A stretch of DNA of 64,000 bases, from the NCBI RefSeq assembly GCF_000368925.1, contig NZ_KB849755.1, positions 525,639-589,638 of the forward strand, in the 5' to 3' direction. The notes under the pieces are model-generated. The model was not told the origin of the DNA, ran no database searches, and worked only from the letters and a program-made list of their open reading frames with translations. How positions within the stretch are numbered: position 1 is the stretch's first letter; the number at the start of each line of letters is the position of its first letter. Position numbers and translations under genes: made by a program. Positions 7,062 through 15,733 of this stretch are shown here, one piece after another. This DNA is from Acinetobacter bereziniae LMG 1003 = CIP 70.12 (GTDB lineage: Bacteria > Pseudomonadota > Gammaproteobacteria > Pseudomonadales > Moraxellaceae).

Positions 7062-8702
7062 TTAATACAATTTCTTTTGTGGTGGTCCTGCAAAGTCCAG
7101 TGGTCCAATCGACTTCATATCCAGTTCAATCACACTTGGACCTTGAAAATCAACGGCTTGCTGAATGACTGTGTTAAATTCATCAGCACTGCCGACTTTC
7201 CAGCTTTTGACTCCCATTGCTTCTCCTAAAGCTTGATAGTCAGGGGTATGTAATTCATTAAAATATTGGCGTCCACCAAAGTAATTATTTTGGATACCTC
7301 GCATCACGCCATAACCACCATCATTCATGATCATCAGCACCATATTGGTATTTTCTTGTGCCATGGTGGCAATCTCACCGATACCCAACATCAAGCCGCC
7401 ATCACCGACTAGACCAATCACTTTCTTGTCTGGATTGGCAATTGAAGCACCTATCGCAGTTGCTAGACCGAGACCAATGGCTCCTGCTAAAGAGTGAATA
7501 TTGAGATTTGGTGCTTGTACTGAAAATAAACGGCTGCCCCAAGTACTGCCCGACATGGTGATATCTCGGACAAAAATACCATCTTGAGGTAATGCGGCAC
7601 GTAAGTAATCACAAATCAGGGCATATTGATCTAACTGAGTACGTAAAGCATCTATTGCTGCCTGTTTTGCCTGAACAATGGCTTTATCGTATTCTGCATC
7701 TACTTTTGATACATCTGCTAAGCCAGCCACTACGCCTTGCAACACATGTTTAGCATCAGCACAGACAAAGTGACGTACAGTGTAATTACGCTGTTGTGCG
7801 ACTGGATTAGCATCGATTTGGATAATATTGTCTGGAAACTGTACTGAATAAGTTTTCGTTTCATTACTGCGTAAACGCGAACCGACCACAACCAATAAAT
7901 CAGCGTCTTTTAACAGTTGTTCAACTGCTGCTGAATTATGAAATGCTCCCAAACTACGAGGATGATCATCTGCCAATACACCACGTGCATGGGTAGACGA
8001 CACAATAGGTATTCCCAAATCAGCAATGGCTTTAACTTCTTCCACACTTTTCAATGTCCCACCACCAATCCAAAATATCGGACGTTTGGCTTGTTTAATT
8101 TCCTGAACAATCAAATCAACTTCAACTTGCTCAGCCTGTGGTAATTCCAGTGCTTTTACTGGACCTAAGTTAAGTGGTAAATCGATTTCAGCCGCTTGTA
8201 CATCTATAGGCAATTCAACGCTGACAGGACCCATGGGTACAGTTGTTGCAACACGAATTGCTTCACGAATCACCCCTACAGCATTATCTGGACTGGTAAT
8301 GCGAAATGCAGCTTTACTGGATGCTCGTAAAAAAGTCAGCTGATCTTTGGTTTCATGAATAAAACTGGCATCACGATCAAGATATTCACGTTCCACTTGC
8401 CCAGTTAAATGTAAAACTGGACTACCTGCATTCATTGCTTCGATCAATGATCCTACAGCATTTCCTGCACCTGCGCCTGTACTGGTTAAAGCAACCCCTA
8501 AACCTTTAAAGCGCGCATGCCCATCTGCCATTGTCACCGCACCGGCTTCGCCACGAGCAGCGACAAAACGAATTTTTTCACGGCGCCCAACCGCATCAGC
8601 GATGGGTAAGTTGTGAATCGAGATAACACCATAAATACTCTCAACTTGGTGCGCTTCTAAAACCCGAGCGATTGCTTCACCTACATTTACACGTTCTGTC
8701 AT
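7062..8702 (-). CDS. Thiamine-diphosphate-dependent enzyme (benzoylformate decarboxylase/acetolactate synthase superfamily)
   Basis: 546 residues from the ATG at 8702, which AGGAA precedes; an upstream Met at 8744 would overlap the aldehyde dehydrogenase and is less likely. It has the full three-domain layout: an N-terminal PYR domain with the cofactor-activating Glu in RGEAGAVTMADGHAR, a central domain (PIFWIGGGTLKSVEEV), and a C-terminal PP domain with GDGGLMLG and NDGGYGVMRG binding Mg-ThDP. Such enzymes decarboxylate or ligate 2-keto acids in the cytoplasm. As the last gene of the catabolic operon, after an aldehyde dehydrogenase, it may decarboxylate an aromatic or aliphatic 2-keto acid to an aldehyde that the dehydrogenase then oxidises. 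That pairing is inference. Confidence 0.85.
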   Translation of the reverse strand: MTERVNVGEAIARVLEAHQVESIYGVISIHNLPIADAVGRREKIRFVAARGEAGAVTMADGHARFKGLGVALTSTGAGAGNAVGSLIEAMNAGSPVLHLTGQVEREYLDRDASFIHETKDQLTFLRASSKAAFRITSPDNAVGVIREAIRVATTVPMGPVSVELPIDVQAAEIDLPLNLGPVKALELPQAEQVEVDLIVQEIKQAKRPIFWIGGGTLKSVEEVKAIADLGIPIVSSTHARGVLADDHPRSLGAFHNSAAVEQLLKDADLLVVVGSRLRSNETKTYSVQFPDNIIQIDANPVAQQRNYTVRHFVCADAKHVLQGVVAGLADVSKVDAEYDKAIVQAKQAAIDALRTQLDQYALICDYLRAALPQDGIFVRDITMSGSTWGSRLFSVQAPNLNIHSLAGAIGLGLATAIGASIANPDKKVIGLVGDGGLMLGIGEIATMAQENTNMVLMIMNDGGYGVMRGIQNNYFGGRQYFNELHTPDYQALGEAMGVKSWKVGSADEFNTVIQQAVDFQGPSVIELDMKSIGPLDFAGPPQKKLY

Positions 8703-8740
8703 TATTTGTTCCTCAAAAATTTTTTCATTCCATGAATAGA

Positions 8741-10207
8741 TCAATCACACCAAGGATTTGGCTGTTCGCTTAATCCCATATAAATACTTTTTTGTTGCAT
8801 ATAAGACAAAATGCCTAAACGACCTTTTTCACGACCTATACCACTGTCTTTAAATCCGCCAAACGGTGCCGAAATCGAGAATTTTTTATAAGTATTGATC
8901 CAAACTGTCCCCACCTCTAAAGCACGAGCAATTTGCCACGCTTTACGATAATTTTCAGTCCAAATACCTGCGGCCAATCCAAAACAACTTGCATTGGCTT
9001 GGGTAATCAAATCAGCCTCATCGTCGTACTTGATGACGACTAACACGGGACCAAAAATCTCTTCCTGACAGGTTTGTGCAGCATTATCCAAACCCGTAAT
9101 AATGGTCGGTAAGTAATAACTGCCTTTTTCCAACTCACCATCCGTCAACGCTTGACCACCTACTACGACTTGACCACCTTCTTGCTTGGCCAATTGGACA
9201 TATGCATCCACAGATGCCAAATGCTTAGGATTAATTAAAGAACCGAGATGCACACCTGCAGTCTCAGGATGCCCTACACGTAAAGCTTTGGTAATTTCAA
9301 TCAAGCGATTGAGAAACTGATCATAGATACTGCGATGAACAAATAACCGTGAACCTGCAATACACGCCTGTCCTGCCGAACTAAAAATACCGTAAGCCAC
9401 CCCCTTAGCAGCCAATTCAATATCTGCATCTGGCAATACAATGGTCGGTGATTTGCCACCAAGTTCTAAAGAAGTGGTGATTAATTTCTCCGCAGCAAGA
9501 TGTGCCAAATGACGACCCGTTGTTGTCCCCCCAGTAAATGAAATTTTACGTACCAATGGATGTTTTACGATTGCATCACCAATCACAGAACCACGCCCCA
9601 CCAAAACGCTTAATAAGCCTTTGGGTAAGCCAGCTTGTTCAAAGATTTTGGCAAGTTCCAAAGCGATTAAAGAGGTTGCCTCTGCGGGTTTAAGAATGAC
9701 TGCATTTCCAGCCGCTATTGCAGGGGCAAGTTTTTGCACCTCACTGGCGATCGGCGAATTCCACGGTGTGATCGCTGCAACAACACCCACAGGTTCATGT
9801 ACACTCATGGTCATGAAATCTGCTGCACGTTGTGTTGTTAATTCATCATTTAACGTTTCACAAGCCGCCGCCACATAACGTGCTGTTGCAGCTGCACTCG
9901 TGACCAAAGCACGCGTTTCAGTTAAAGGTTTACCATTGTCACGGGTTTGTAATTGGGCTAGTTCTTCGACACGTGCTTCAATGATCTCAGCTACTTTATA
10001 TAAAATTCGTGCACGTTCATGCGGCATACTGTTGCGCCAACTTGGTTGTCGCCATGCTAAATCTGCTTTTTTAATTGCTTCATCAACATCATCCAAACTT
10101 GCAGTCGAAATTTCTGCATTCACAGATTGATCAGCTGGAAACACACTCTCGATAATATTGCCTTTGCCTAATCGCCATTCACCTGCGATATAAATTTGCT
10201 TTACCAT
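8741..10207 (-). CDS. NAD(P)-dependent aldehyde dehydrogenase
   Basis: 488 residues, of normal ALDH length. Visible motifs are the oxyanion region ITPWNSPIASEV, the cofactor motif FTGGTTTGRHLA, the general base in SLELGGKSPTIV, the catalytic Cys in SSAGQACIAGSRLF, and the C-terminal EEIFGPVLVV and APFGGFKDSGIGRE. It oxidises an aldehyde to the acid in the cytoplasm. The ATG at 10207 is preferred over an in-frame TTG at 10213 because AAGGA lies 7 bp before it. It lies 38 bp from the downstream ThDP enzyme start and 12 bp from the upstream gene, so it is operon-borne. The substrate is not determined, but it is probably an intermediate of the Rieske/extradiol pathway. Confidence 0.88.
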   Translation of the reverse strand: MVKQIYIAGEWRLGKGNIIESVFPADQSVNAEISTASLDDVDEAIKKADLAWRQPSWRNSMPHERARILYKVAEIIEARVEELAQLQTRDNGKPLTETRALVTSAAATARYVAAACETLNDELTTQRAADFMTMSVHEPVGVVAAITPWNSPIASEVQKLAPAIAAGNAVILKPAEATSLIALELAKIFEQAGLPKGLLSVLVGRGSVIGDAIVKHPLVRKISFTGGTTTGRHLAHLAAEKLITTSLELGGKSPTIVLPDADIELAAKGVAYGIFSSAGQACIAGSRLFVHRSIYDQFLNRLIEITKALRVGHPETAGVHLGSLINPKHLASVDAYVQLAKQEGGQVVVGGQALTDGELEKGSYYLPTIITGLDNAAQTCQEEIFGPVLVVIKYDDEADLITQANASCFGLAAGIWTENYRKAWQIARALEVGTVWINTYKKFSISAPFGGFKDSGIGREKGRLGILSYMQQKSIYMGLSEQPNPWCD

Positions 10208-10219
10208 GATCAAATCCTT

Positions 10220-11011
10220 TTATATCTGAATTGCTTCAACGCTGTTACGACATGCACGAATCACACTCAATGCAGCCAATGTTGAAGTTTTTGGATTACT
10301 TGCCAACGGCACACCCACCAACTCAATGGTCATTTCACCAAACATGCCTTCCGCTACAATGGTGTGTTTGTTCTTGTTGATATGCGGATCAACACTTAAC
10401 TCAACCATGGTTTGATCCATTCCTAAGCCTGCAAGCGCAATCGTAGCTGCAACATTGGCATTGGCTGGAAACTTCAACGCTGCCTCTCTGGCTGTACCTT
10501 TGAAAAATACAGTTGCTTGATTTACATGTTCAAGGTCAACCAACTGTTCTGCATAGCTACCACGCCAACTGTTTGGACTCTTACAGCCCTTATAGGTGAC
10601 CTTTTCCAGCCCGCCTTCTTTGGCTGCTGAAATTCCATCAATTCCTGCAATTGCGCCTGCTAGTAAATGCAGATGTGCATGATGCTGCTCAGCTGTAAGT
10701 TTGAGTAGAGTCAAAAACTCGTTATCTGCCAAAGTTCCCACCGAAATCAGACCAATGGTCCAACCTTTTTCAAGTACTTTTTGTGCATGCTCTTTCACTG
10801 CTGCTTGTCCTGCCACTTCGATCACATAATCTGGTGTGCCATGACACTGATCAACTGAACTGATCACCTGTACATTGTTTGAAACAAGTGCCTGAACTTT
10901 TTCAACGCTCCGTACAGGTACAACAATCCACTTGAGCTGTAATTCTTGAGGTAGATGGGCATACACTTCTGCGGCCATTGCGCCAAAACCAATCATCATC
11001 AACTGTTTCAT
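10220..11011 (-). CDS. Aspartate dehydrogenase-like (NadX-type) oxidoreductase
   Basis: 263 residues with an N-terminal Rossmann start MIGFGAMAAEVY, then PDYVIEVAGQAAV, and a C-terminal domain with HLLAGAIAGIDGISAAKEGGLEKVTYKGCKSP and FPANANVAATIALAGLGMD, the pattern of L-aspartate dehydrogenase family proteins. Authentic NadX makes iminoaspartate for NAD synthesis; here the gene is embedded in a ring-degradation operon, so it more likely reduces or oxidises an imine, amine or hydroxy-acid intermediate. An AAGG site precedes the ATG at 11011. The next gene's start is 9 bp upstream. The family assignment is firm and the catalysed step unknown. Confidence 0.75.
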   Translation of the reverse strand: MKQLMMIGFGAMAAEVYAHLPQELQLKWIVVPVRSVEKVQALVSNNVQVISSVDQCHGTPDYVIEVAGQAAVKEHAQKVLEKGWTIGLISVGTLADNEFLTLLKLTAEQHHAHLHLLAGAIAGIDGISAAKEGGLEKVTYKGCKSPNSWRGSYAEQLVDLEHVNQATVFFKGTAREAALKFPANANVAATIALAGLGMDQTMVELSVDPHINKNKHTIVAEGMFGEMTIELVGVPLASNPKTSTLAALSVIRACRNSVEAIQI

Positions 11012-11020
11012 GGAAACACC

Positions 11021-11815
11021 TTATAAATGTTTGTTAAAACCACCTGATACATCCAAAGCTGCACCTGTGGTATAAGACGCCAACGGTGATGCCAGAAATA
11101 CCAAAGCATGTGCAGGTTCTTCTGGCTTACCTAAGCGCTGCATGGGAATACCCCTTTTTTTTGCAATATCGCCGGTCCATTGTTCCCATGATGCGTTTGC
11201 ATCCGAACGGTTTTCGAAACGGCGTTTCCATTGCGCAGATTCCACCATGCCCAACAGAATCGAATTGACACGAATGCCGTATTGACTGAATTCATGAGCT
11301 AAAGAATGTGTTAGATTTAATAAAGCTGCACGTGCAGATGAGGTTGCAATCATGTGAGGTTCTGGTTGTAACGCCAATAAGGAATTGACATTGGTAATCG
11401 AACCACATTGCGACTGTTTTAAATCATTTAAAAAAGCGCGAACTGGATGTAATACACTGAAATATTTCAATTCAATTTCTTTCATCCAATCTTCATCTTG
11501 AGTATTCTCAAAATTTGAAACACGCCCTTGACCCGCATTATTGATCAACATATCAACATTGCCGAGTTGCTGATTGACCTGTTGAGCAAATTGTTGAACA
11601 TCATTTTTGTCTAGAACATTACAGATTTTGGTAAAAACTTCAGCATCTGGGTATTTTTCTAAAATAGAGTTTTGCGAAGCTGTCAAACGTTGTTGGTCTC
11701 GACCACACCATGCCACTTTGGCGCCTTCAGCAACTAAAATTTCGACTGCAGCCAAACCAATCCCTGACGAGCCACCTGTGACAACTGCTACTTTTCCTTT
11801 AATGTGGAAGCTCAT
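11021..11815 (-). CDS. SDR-family protein with altered catalytic residues
   Basis: 264 residues from the ATG at 11815; GAGAG lies 8 bp upstream, which is too close for the Met at 11821. It keeps the NAD(P) motif TGGSSGIG (residues 13-20), NNAG (92-95) and a Ser at 145 (TNVNSLLA). However, the usual YxxxK is replaced: the aligned stretch is T158-S-S-A-R162, so both the catalytic Tyr and Lys are missing. The remainder, including LAHEFSQYGIRVNSI and the C-terminal TTGAALDVSGG, is normal SDR. It may bind cofactor and act by another mechanism, or serve a non-catalytic role. It sits between the hydrolase and aspartate-dehydrogenase-like genes in the operon. Confidence 0.8.
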   Translation of the reverse strand: MSFHIKGKVAVVTGGSSGIGLAAVEILVAEGAKVAWCGRDQQRLTASQNSILEKYPDAEVFTKICNVLDKNDVQQFAQQVNQQLGNVDMLINNAGQGRVSNFENTQDEDWMKEIELKYFSVLHPVRAFLNDLKQSQCGSITNVNSLLALQPEPHMIATSSARAALLNLTHSLAHEFSQYGIRVNSILLGMVESAQWKRRFENRSDANASWEQWTGDIAKKRGIPMQRLGKPEEPAHALVFLASPLASYTTGAALDVSGGFNKHL

Positions 11816-11837
11816 ATCCATATCTCTCGTTTAAATC

Positions 11838-12653
11838 TTAATTGACTGATAAAACAATATTGTTGAACTGTTCAGGTTGATCGACATAACTCAGATGACC
11901 TGCATCTGTAATGAGATGGTAACTGCCCAATTGCATCTCTAGGTTGAGTTCTTTAATTGCTTTTGCAGGGGTTATTTCATCTTTATCACCGGCAATCACT
12001 GCACAAGGAACATTTATTGCTGTTAAATAATTTCTGATTTCATCATAAGCCAGCAAATAAGAGGCTCGAGTGAAACCATCTAAACTGAGATGGCTCATCA
12101 CTTCATTCACCAAAGCTAAAGCCTGATCATCTTGTTTATAAATCAAATACGGTCCACGGCATGCCGCCATACCTGCATTACCCAGTGTTTTCAACATATT
12201 CGGACGTTTTTGATAAACTTGAGTTTTCACATCTTCACTCGAACGTTGATAGCCTTGCGCTGGGTTAGCAAGAATCAAGGCACTCACCCGCTCAGGATAA
12301 AGATGAACAAAAGCACTGGCCTGTAAAGCGCCAAGGGAGTGCCCAATCAAAAATGCCTTGGAAATATTCAAAGCGTCCAACAAGCCGAACAAACGTTGCG
12401 CATAATCTGTTGCATTCGGTTGAGACGTATGTAAACCCACTGATTGACCATAACCTGGCGCATCCCAAGCAATCACATGAAAATAACGACTGAGTACATC
12501 AAGCTGATTGATCCAAGATGCTGAACCTGAGCTAATGCCATGTAGTAAAACCAAGTACTGCCCTTGTCCCGCCTCGCGGTAAGCTTGCACATCATCCTTG
12601 ACGATTACGGTTTTAACTGGATATTTGGCTAATACATCAATCAGTGTCATCAT
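11838..12653 (-). CDS. Alpha/beta hydrolase, meta-cleavage-product hydrolase type
   Basis: 271 residues. An oxyanion-hole sequence LLHGISSGSASW, nucleophile elbow GHSLG (Ser106), acid in AGDKDEITP and His in DAGHLSYVDQP form the expected triad. The overall sequence resembles MhpC/CarC/BphD-like C-C bond hydrolases, which split the dienoate made by extradiol ring cleavage. The presence of an extradiol dioxygenase in the same operon supports this. No 2-hydroxypentadienoate hydratase or aldolase gene is present in the operon, so a classical complete meta pathway is not encoded here. An ester or enol-lactone hydrolase role is possible. Confidence 0.75.
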   Translation of the reverse strand: MMTLIDVLAKYPVKTVIVKDDVQAYREAGQGQYLVLLHGISSGSASWINQLDVLSRYFHVIAWDAPGYGQSVGLHTSQPNATDYAQRLFGLLDALNISKAFLIGHSLGALQASAFVHLYPERVSALILANPAQGYQRSSEDVKTQVYQKRPNMLKTLGNAGMAACRGPYLIYKQDDQALALVNEVMSHLSLDGFTRASYLLAYDEIRNYLTAINVPCAVIAGDKDEITPAKAIKELNLEMQLGSYHLITDAGHLSYVDQPEQFNNIVLSVN

Positions 12654-12685
12654 TTCATTCCTTTTATCGGTATCCGATCAAACGA

Positions 12686-13207
12686 TTAACGTTTGATTTG
12701 AGACAATGGATGCTCAGGCGGATAGTTTGGAATCGTCGGTTTACCCGCACCTAACATCACACACATCAAGGCATCTTCCTGACCTGGATTAAACAAGCCA
12801 CGGTAGATCCCAGGTGGAATTGAAATTAGATCACGCTCTTTCAGCTTGGTTTGGAATTTCTCACCGTTATGCTCAATGAACAGATCAATCTCACCACGTA
12901 GCATAAAAAACACTTCTTCCACATCATGATGAATGTGCAAAGGACCTTCACACTGCGGTGGGAGCACCATGGTAGAAAACGTAAAGTTTTCAGCTGGAAC
13001 AGTATTGTTATCATCGGCAACACCTGTTGCTCCTGTTCCCATATAGCGCATTTGCGCGCGACGATATTTCGGGTCATAGTCAGCTTGAAACTTCAAAGCA
13101 TCAAAATCATATTTGCGTGTTTCAAAACGGGCAATTCTTCCATTTAACCAATCTTCTAAACTTGTTCCGTTCGGTTGAGTCCATGTTTCAAATTGTTGAG
13201 TAGTCAT
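12686..13207 (-). CDS. Cupin-domain protein with one lost metal ligand
   Basis: 173 residues with a single cupin barrel. Cupin motif 1 is present (GPLHIHHDVEEVFFMLRGEI: His91, His93 and Glu97 or Glu98), but motif 2 reads PPGIYRGLFN, with Arg136 where a metal-binding His normally sits. Small cupins in ring-degradation operons can be dioxygenases, isomerases or hydrolases; the missing ligand may leave a three-ligand site. AGGAG precedes the ATG at 13207. It lies between the MFS transporter and hydrolase genes with short spacings (23 and 32 bp). No specific function can be assigned. Confidence 0.7.
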   Translation of the reverse strand: MTTQQFETWTQPNGTSLEDWLNGRIARFETRKYDFDALKFQADYDPKYRRAQMRYMGTGATGVADDNNTVPAENFTFSTMVLPPQCEGPLHIHHDVEEVFFMLRGEIDLFIEHNGEKFQTKLKERDLISIPPGIYRGLFNPGQEDALMCVMLGAGKPTIPNYPPEHPLSQIKR

Positions 13208-13230
13208 TTTTAACTCCTGAATATCTTTGA

Positions 13231-14454
13231 TTAATAACGTTTCAATAAAGGAAGCAAGAAGAATGATCCAATCACGGCAACTGCTGCCAAAAAGGTAATT
13301 CCTAAATTAAAACTATGGGTTTGCATTACAATGTAGCCAATCAAAACAGGTGCGATTGCACTGGCAAAATTACCTAGACCATTGAAAATCCCACCTGCTG
13401 TTGCGCCCACATCCGCTGTAGTCACTCGAGCGAGTAATGCAAATACTGCAGCGACACCAAAGCCCCACGCCATGGCGCTTAAAGACATCGCTGCGATGAC
13501 TAAAATTGGATTGGTCATAATGACCATGACATACATAAAGATTCCCGCGACCAATAAGCCACTAAAGACTTGGATAGCACGACGCCCTAGCTTGTCGGAA
13601 AGAAATGCACCAATCACTTCGCCCAGTAACATGGCAATAAATGGAAAGCTGGAATAAACCCCAAACTCTTTAAGATTAAAGCCCTTGTCTTGAATCAAAT
13701 AAGACGGTACCCAACTGTTTAAGCCCCACAAATAAGTCATCAATGCAATATTGAAAATACACACCAACCAAAATGAACTGTTCTGCAACAACGACTTGGT
13801 GTTTTGAATATGTCCTTTAAAGTTGATACGTTTACTGGTTGACTCCAACTCAATGGTTTTCTTCAGTTGTAAATTACGCAATCCAAATACAATGGCCAGT
13901 AATGCAATTACAGTTAATCCTGCCATGACAAAGAATGTTGTATGCCAATCATGATGTGCAAGCACAGCCGCAGTAATTGGGAAACCTAAGAATGCTCCAA
14001 TGGGCGTACCCAACAGAAACATCGTCGATGCACGCGCTTGCTGATGATCTGTATAAGTTTGTTTTACGATCGTATAAGCAAGTGCAAACAATGGACCTTC
14101 TGCCAAACCCAACAAAACACGTAAGATCAACATGCCTGTATAGTTGGTGGTAAAGCCCATACAGAACATCAGCAAACCCCAAGATGCTACACTCCAAAAC
14201 AACATTTTCTTTGGATTAAAAATATCACCCAAAAAGCTTAAAAATACTGATGAAAAACCATAGGCCAGCAAAAAACTGGTCATGAGCCATCCCAGTTTTG
14301 CTTTGTTTTCAGCAATGCCCATCGCACCTTGAAAGTGAGGGTCAGCAAATAGTACAGCGATACTAATTTTGTCGAAGAATGCCAAAACGACACATACCAT
14401 GAGGACAAAAGCAGGAACCCAATGCTTTAATCCACTTTTTTCTTCATTACTCAT
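13231..14454 (-). CDS. MFS transporter, probable aromatic-acid or anion importer
   Basis: 407 residues with about 12 membrane segments, opening with HWVPAFVLMVCVVLAFFDKISIAVLF and containing FLGDIFNPKKMLFWSVASWG and GLAEGPLFALAY. This is typical of the anion:cation symporter and related uptake branch of the MFS used for organic acids. AAGGAATG precedes the ATG. It is inside the catabolic operon between the reductase and cupin genes, so it probably imports the pathway substrate across the inner membrane, complementing the porin at 5705. The exact substrate is unknown. Confidence 0.8.
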   Translation of the reverse strand: MSNEEKSGLKHWVPAFVLMVCVVLAFFDKISIAVLFADPHFQGAMGIAENKAKLGWLMTSFLLAYGFSSVFLSFLGDIFNPKKMLFWSVASWGLLMFCMGFTTNYTGMLILRVLLGLAEGPLFALAYTIVKQTYTDHQQARASTMFLLGTPIGAFLGFPITAAVLAHHDWHTTFFVMAGLTVIALLAIVFGLRNLQLKKTIELESTSKRINFKGHIQNTKSLLQNSSFWLVCIFNIALMTYLWGLNSWVPSYLIQDKGFNLKEFGVYSSFPFIAMLLGEVIGAFLSDKLGRRAIQVFSGLLVAGIFMYVMVIMTNPILVIAAMSLSAMAWGFGVAAVFALLARVTTADVGATAGGIFNGLGNFASAIAPVLIGYIVMQTHSFNLGITFLAAVAVIGSFFLLPLLKRY

Positions 14455-14494
14455 ATTTCATTCCTTCGATTGAGTCATGAACCGTACTTAATGC

Positions 14495-15706
14495 CTATGG
14501 TTTTAATTTCATGACATTAAATTCAGGGTCTACCAATAATTGTGGGTCTAATACTGTACTGGACTGCATCCAGCGCTTTGCCAGTTTGACCAATTTTGCA
14601 TCGTTGACTGCGATCATGTTCAATAATCGATTGTGCTCATCCAGATACAAATAACTGCACTGCTCTGCTGAGTTTTGACGACAGACAATCTGCTTGGTTT
14701 TTTCTGTTTGGTAAGTCCCTAAAATCTGGATATTGTAGTGATACTGGTCTGACCATAACCAAGGAATATCTAGATATTCGGTATCCATACCGAGCATTGA
14801 CTTTGCAGCGGCAATAGCTTGATTTTGGGCATTTGCCCAAGACTGTATGCAATAGCCCAAGCTTGGATGTATCGCGACATCACCTGCGGCGTAAATATCT
14901 TGGTCAGACGTTTGTCCAAAACCATTGACCACGATGCCATCTTTAACTTCTAAGCCCGCACTTACACCCAGCTCTTTTGCAATCTCTGCACCAGCACCCA
15001 CGACAACACAGTCAAACAGTACGCTACGATGCGGATGATTTAACACTTCAACTTTATTTTGCCCGGCATCAACCAAATGTAGATTTTTACTGTCTAAGTG
15101 AATCTGAGTACCTTGCTGTTGGTGTAGGTTTTTCAGAAATTGTGATACTTCTGGACTCACACTACGTGCGCAAAGGCGATCACCATATTCAAAGATATGT
15201 ACTTCTTTACCTTGTTGACGAGCAGTTGCTGCGATCTCTAAGCCAATCCAGCCTCCGCCAATCACGGCTAATTTTTGTGTCTGATCTAAAATGGCTGACA
15301 ATCGTTCACAATCTTGGACATTGCGTAAAGTCACCACATTGGGAATAAATTGCCATGAATTGACAGGAACGTGAGCTCGACTTCCTGTAGCAATCAATAA
15401 TTTGTCATAGGGTAAAATTTCACCACTATCTAAAACCACATTTTTCTGCTGGCGATCCACATGTGTCGCAATCGCAGGTTTATGCCATTGAATATTAAAG
15501 TCCTGAACCTGTTCAGGAGAAAATAGATGCAGGCTTTCATAGCTGGCTTGTCTTGATAACACCTGTTTTGACAGGGGTGGACGTTCGTAAAATACACGGT
15601 CTTCATTTGAAACCACATGGATCTCACCTGAATATCCATTTTGACGCAGTGTACTGACAGCCCAACCTGCGGCTTGCCCTGCACCCACAATCACCACTCT
15701 TTCCAT
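14495..15706 (-). CDS. FAD-dependent ferredoxin reductase of a Rieske oxygenase system
   Basis: 403 residues from the ATG at 15706 (MERVVIVGAGQAAGWA); GAGAG lies about 9 bp upstream, whereas the Met at 15730 has no such site. Two dinucleotide folds are visible: VVIVGAGQAAG for FAD near the N-terminus and AVIGGGWIGLEIAATARQ for NAD(P)H, plus a C-terminal DIYAAGDVA flavin motif. This is the class of reductases that pass electrons from NADH to a Rieske ferredoxin. With the ferredoxin (18842) and oxygenase (17432) it completes a three-component ring-hydroxylating system. It lies 27 bp downstream of the extradiol dioxygenase gene. Confidence 0.88.
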   Translation of the reverse strand: MERVVIVGAGQAAGWAVSTLRQNGYSGEIHVVSNEDRVFYERPPLSKQVLSRQASYESLHLFSPEQVQDFNIQWHKPAIATHVDRQQKNVVLDSGEILPYDKLLIATGSRAHVPVNSWQFIPNVVTLRNVQDCERLSAILDQTQKLAVIGGGWIGLEIAATARQQGKEVHIFEYGDRLCARSVSPEVSQFLKNLHQQQGTQIHLDSKNLHLVDAGQNKVEVLNHPHRSVLFDCVVVGAGAEIAKELGVSAGLEVKDGIVVNGFGQTSDQDIYAAGDVAIHPSLGYCIQSWANAQNQAIAAAKSMLGMDTEYLDIPWLWSDQYHYNIQILGTYQTEKTKQIVCRQNSAEQCSYLYLDEHNRLLNMIAVNDAKLVKLAKRWMQSSTVLDPQLLVDPEFNVMKLKP

Positions 15707-15733
15707 AGCTTGTGCTCTCAACTCAGGCATGTT

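Noticed and set aside
10220..11011. NadX for NAD biosynthesis
   Set aside because: The family matches, but neither nadA nor nadC is adjacent and the gene sits inside a ring-degradation operon, so the housekeeping role is not supported.
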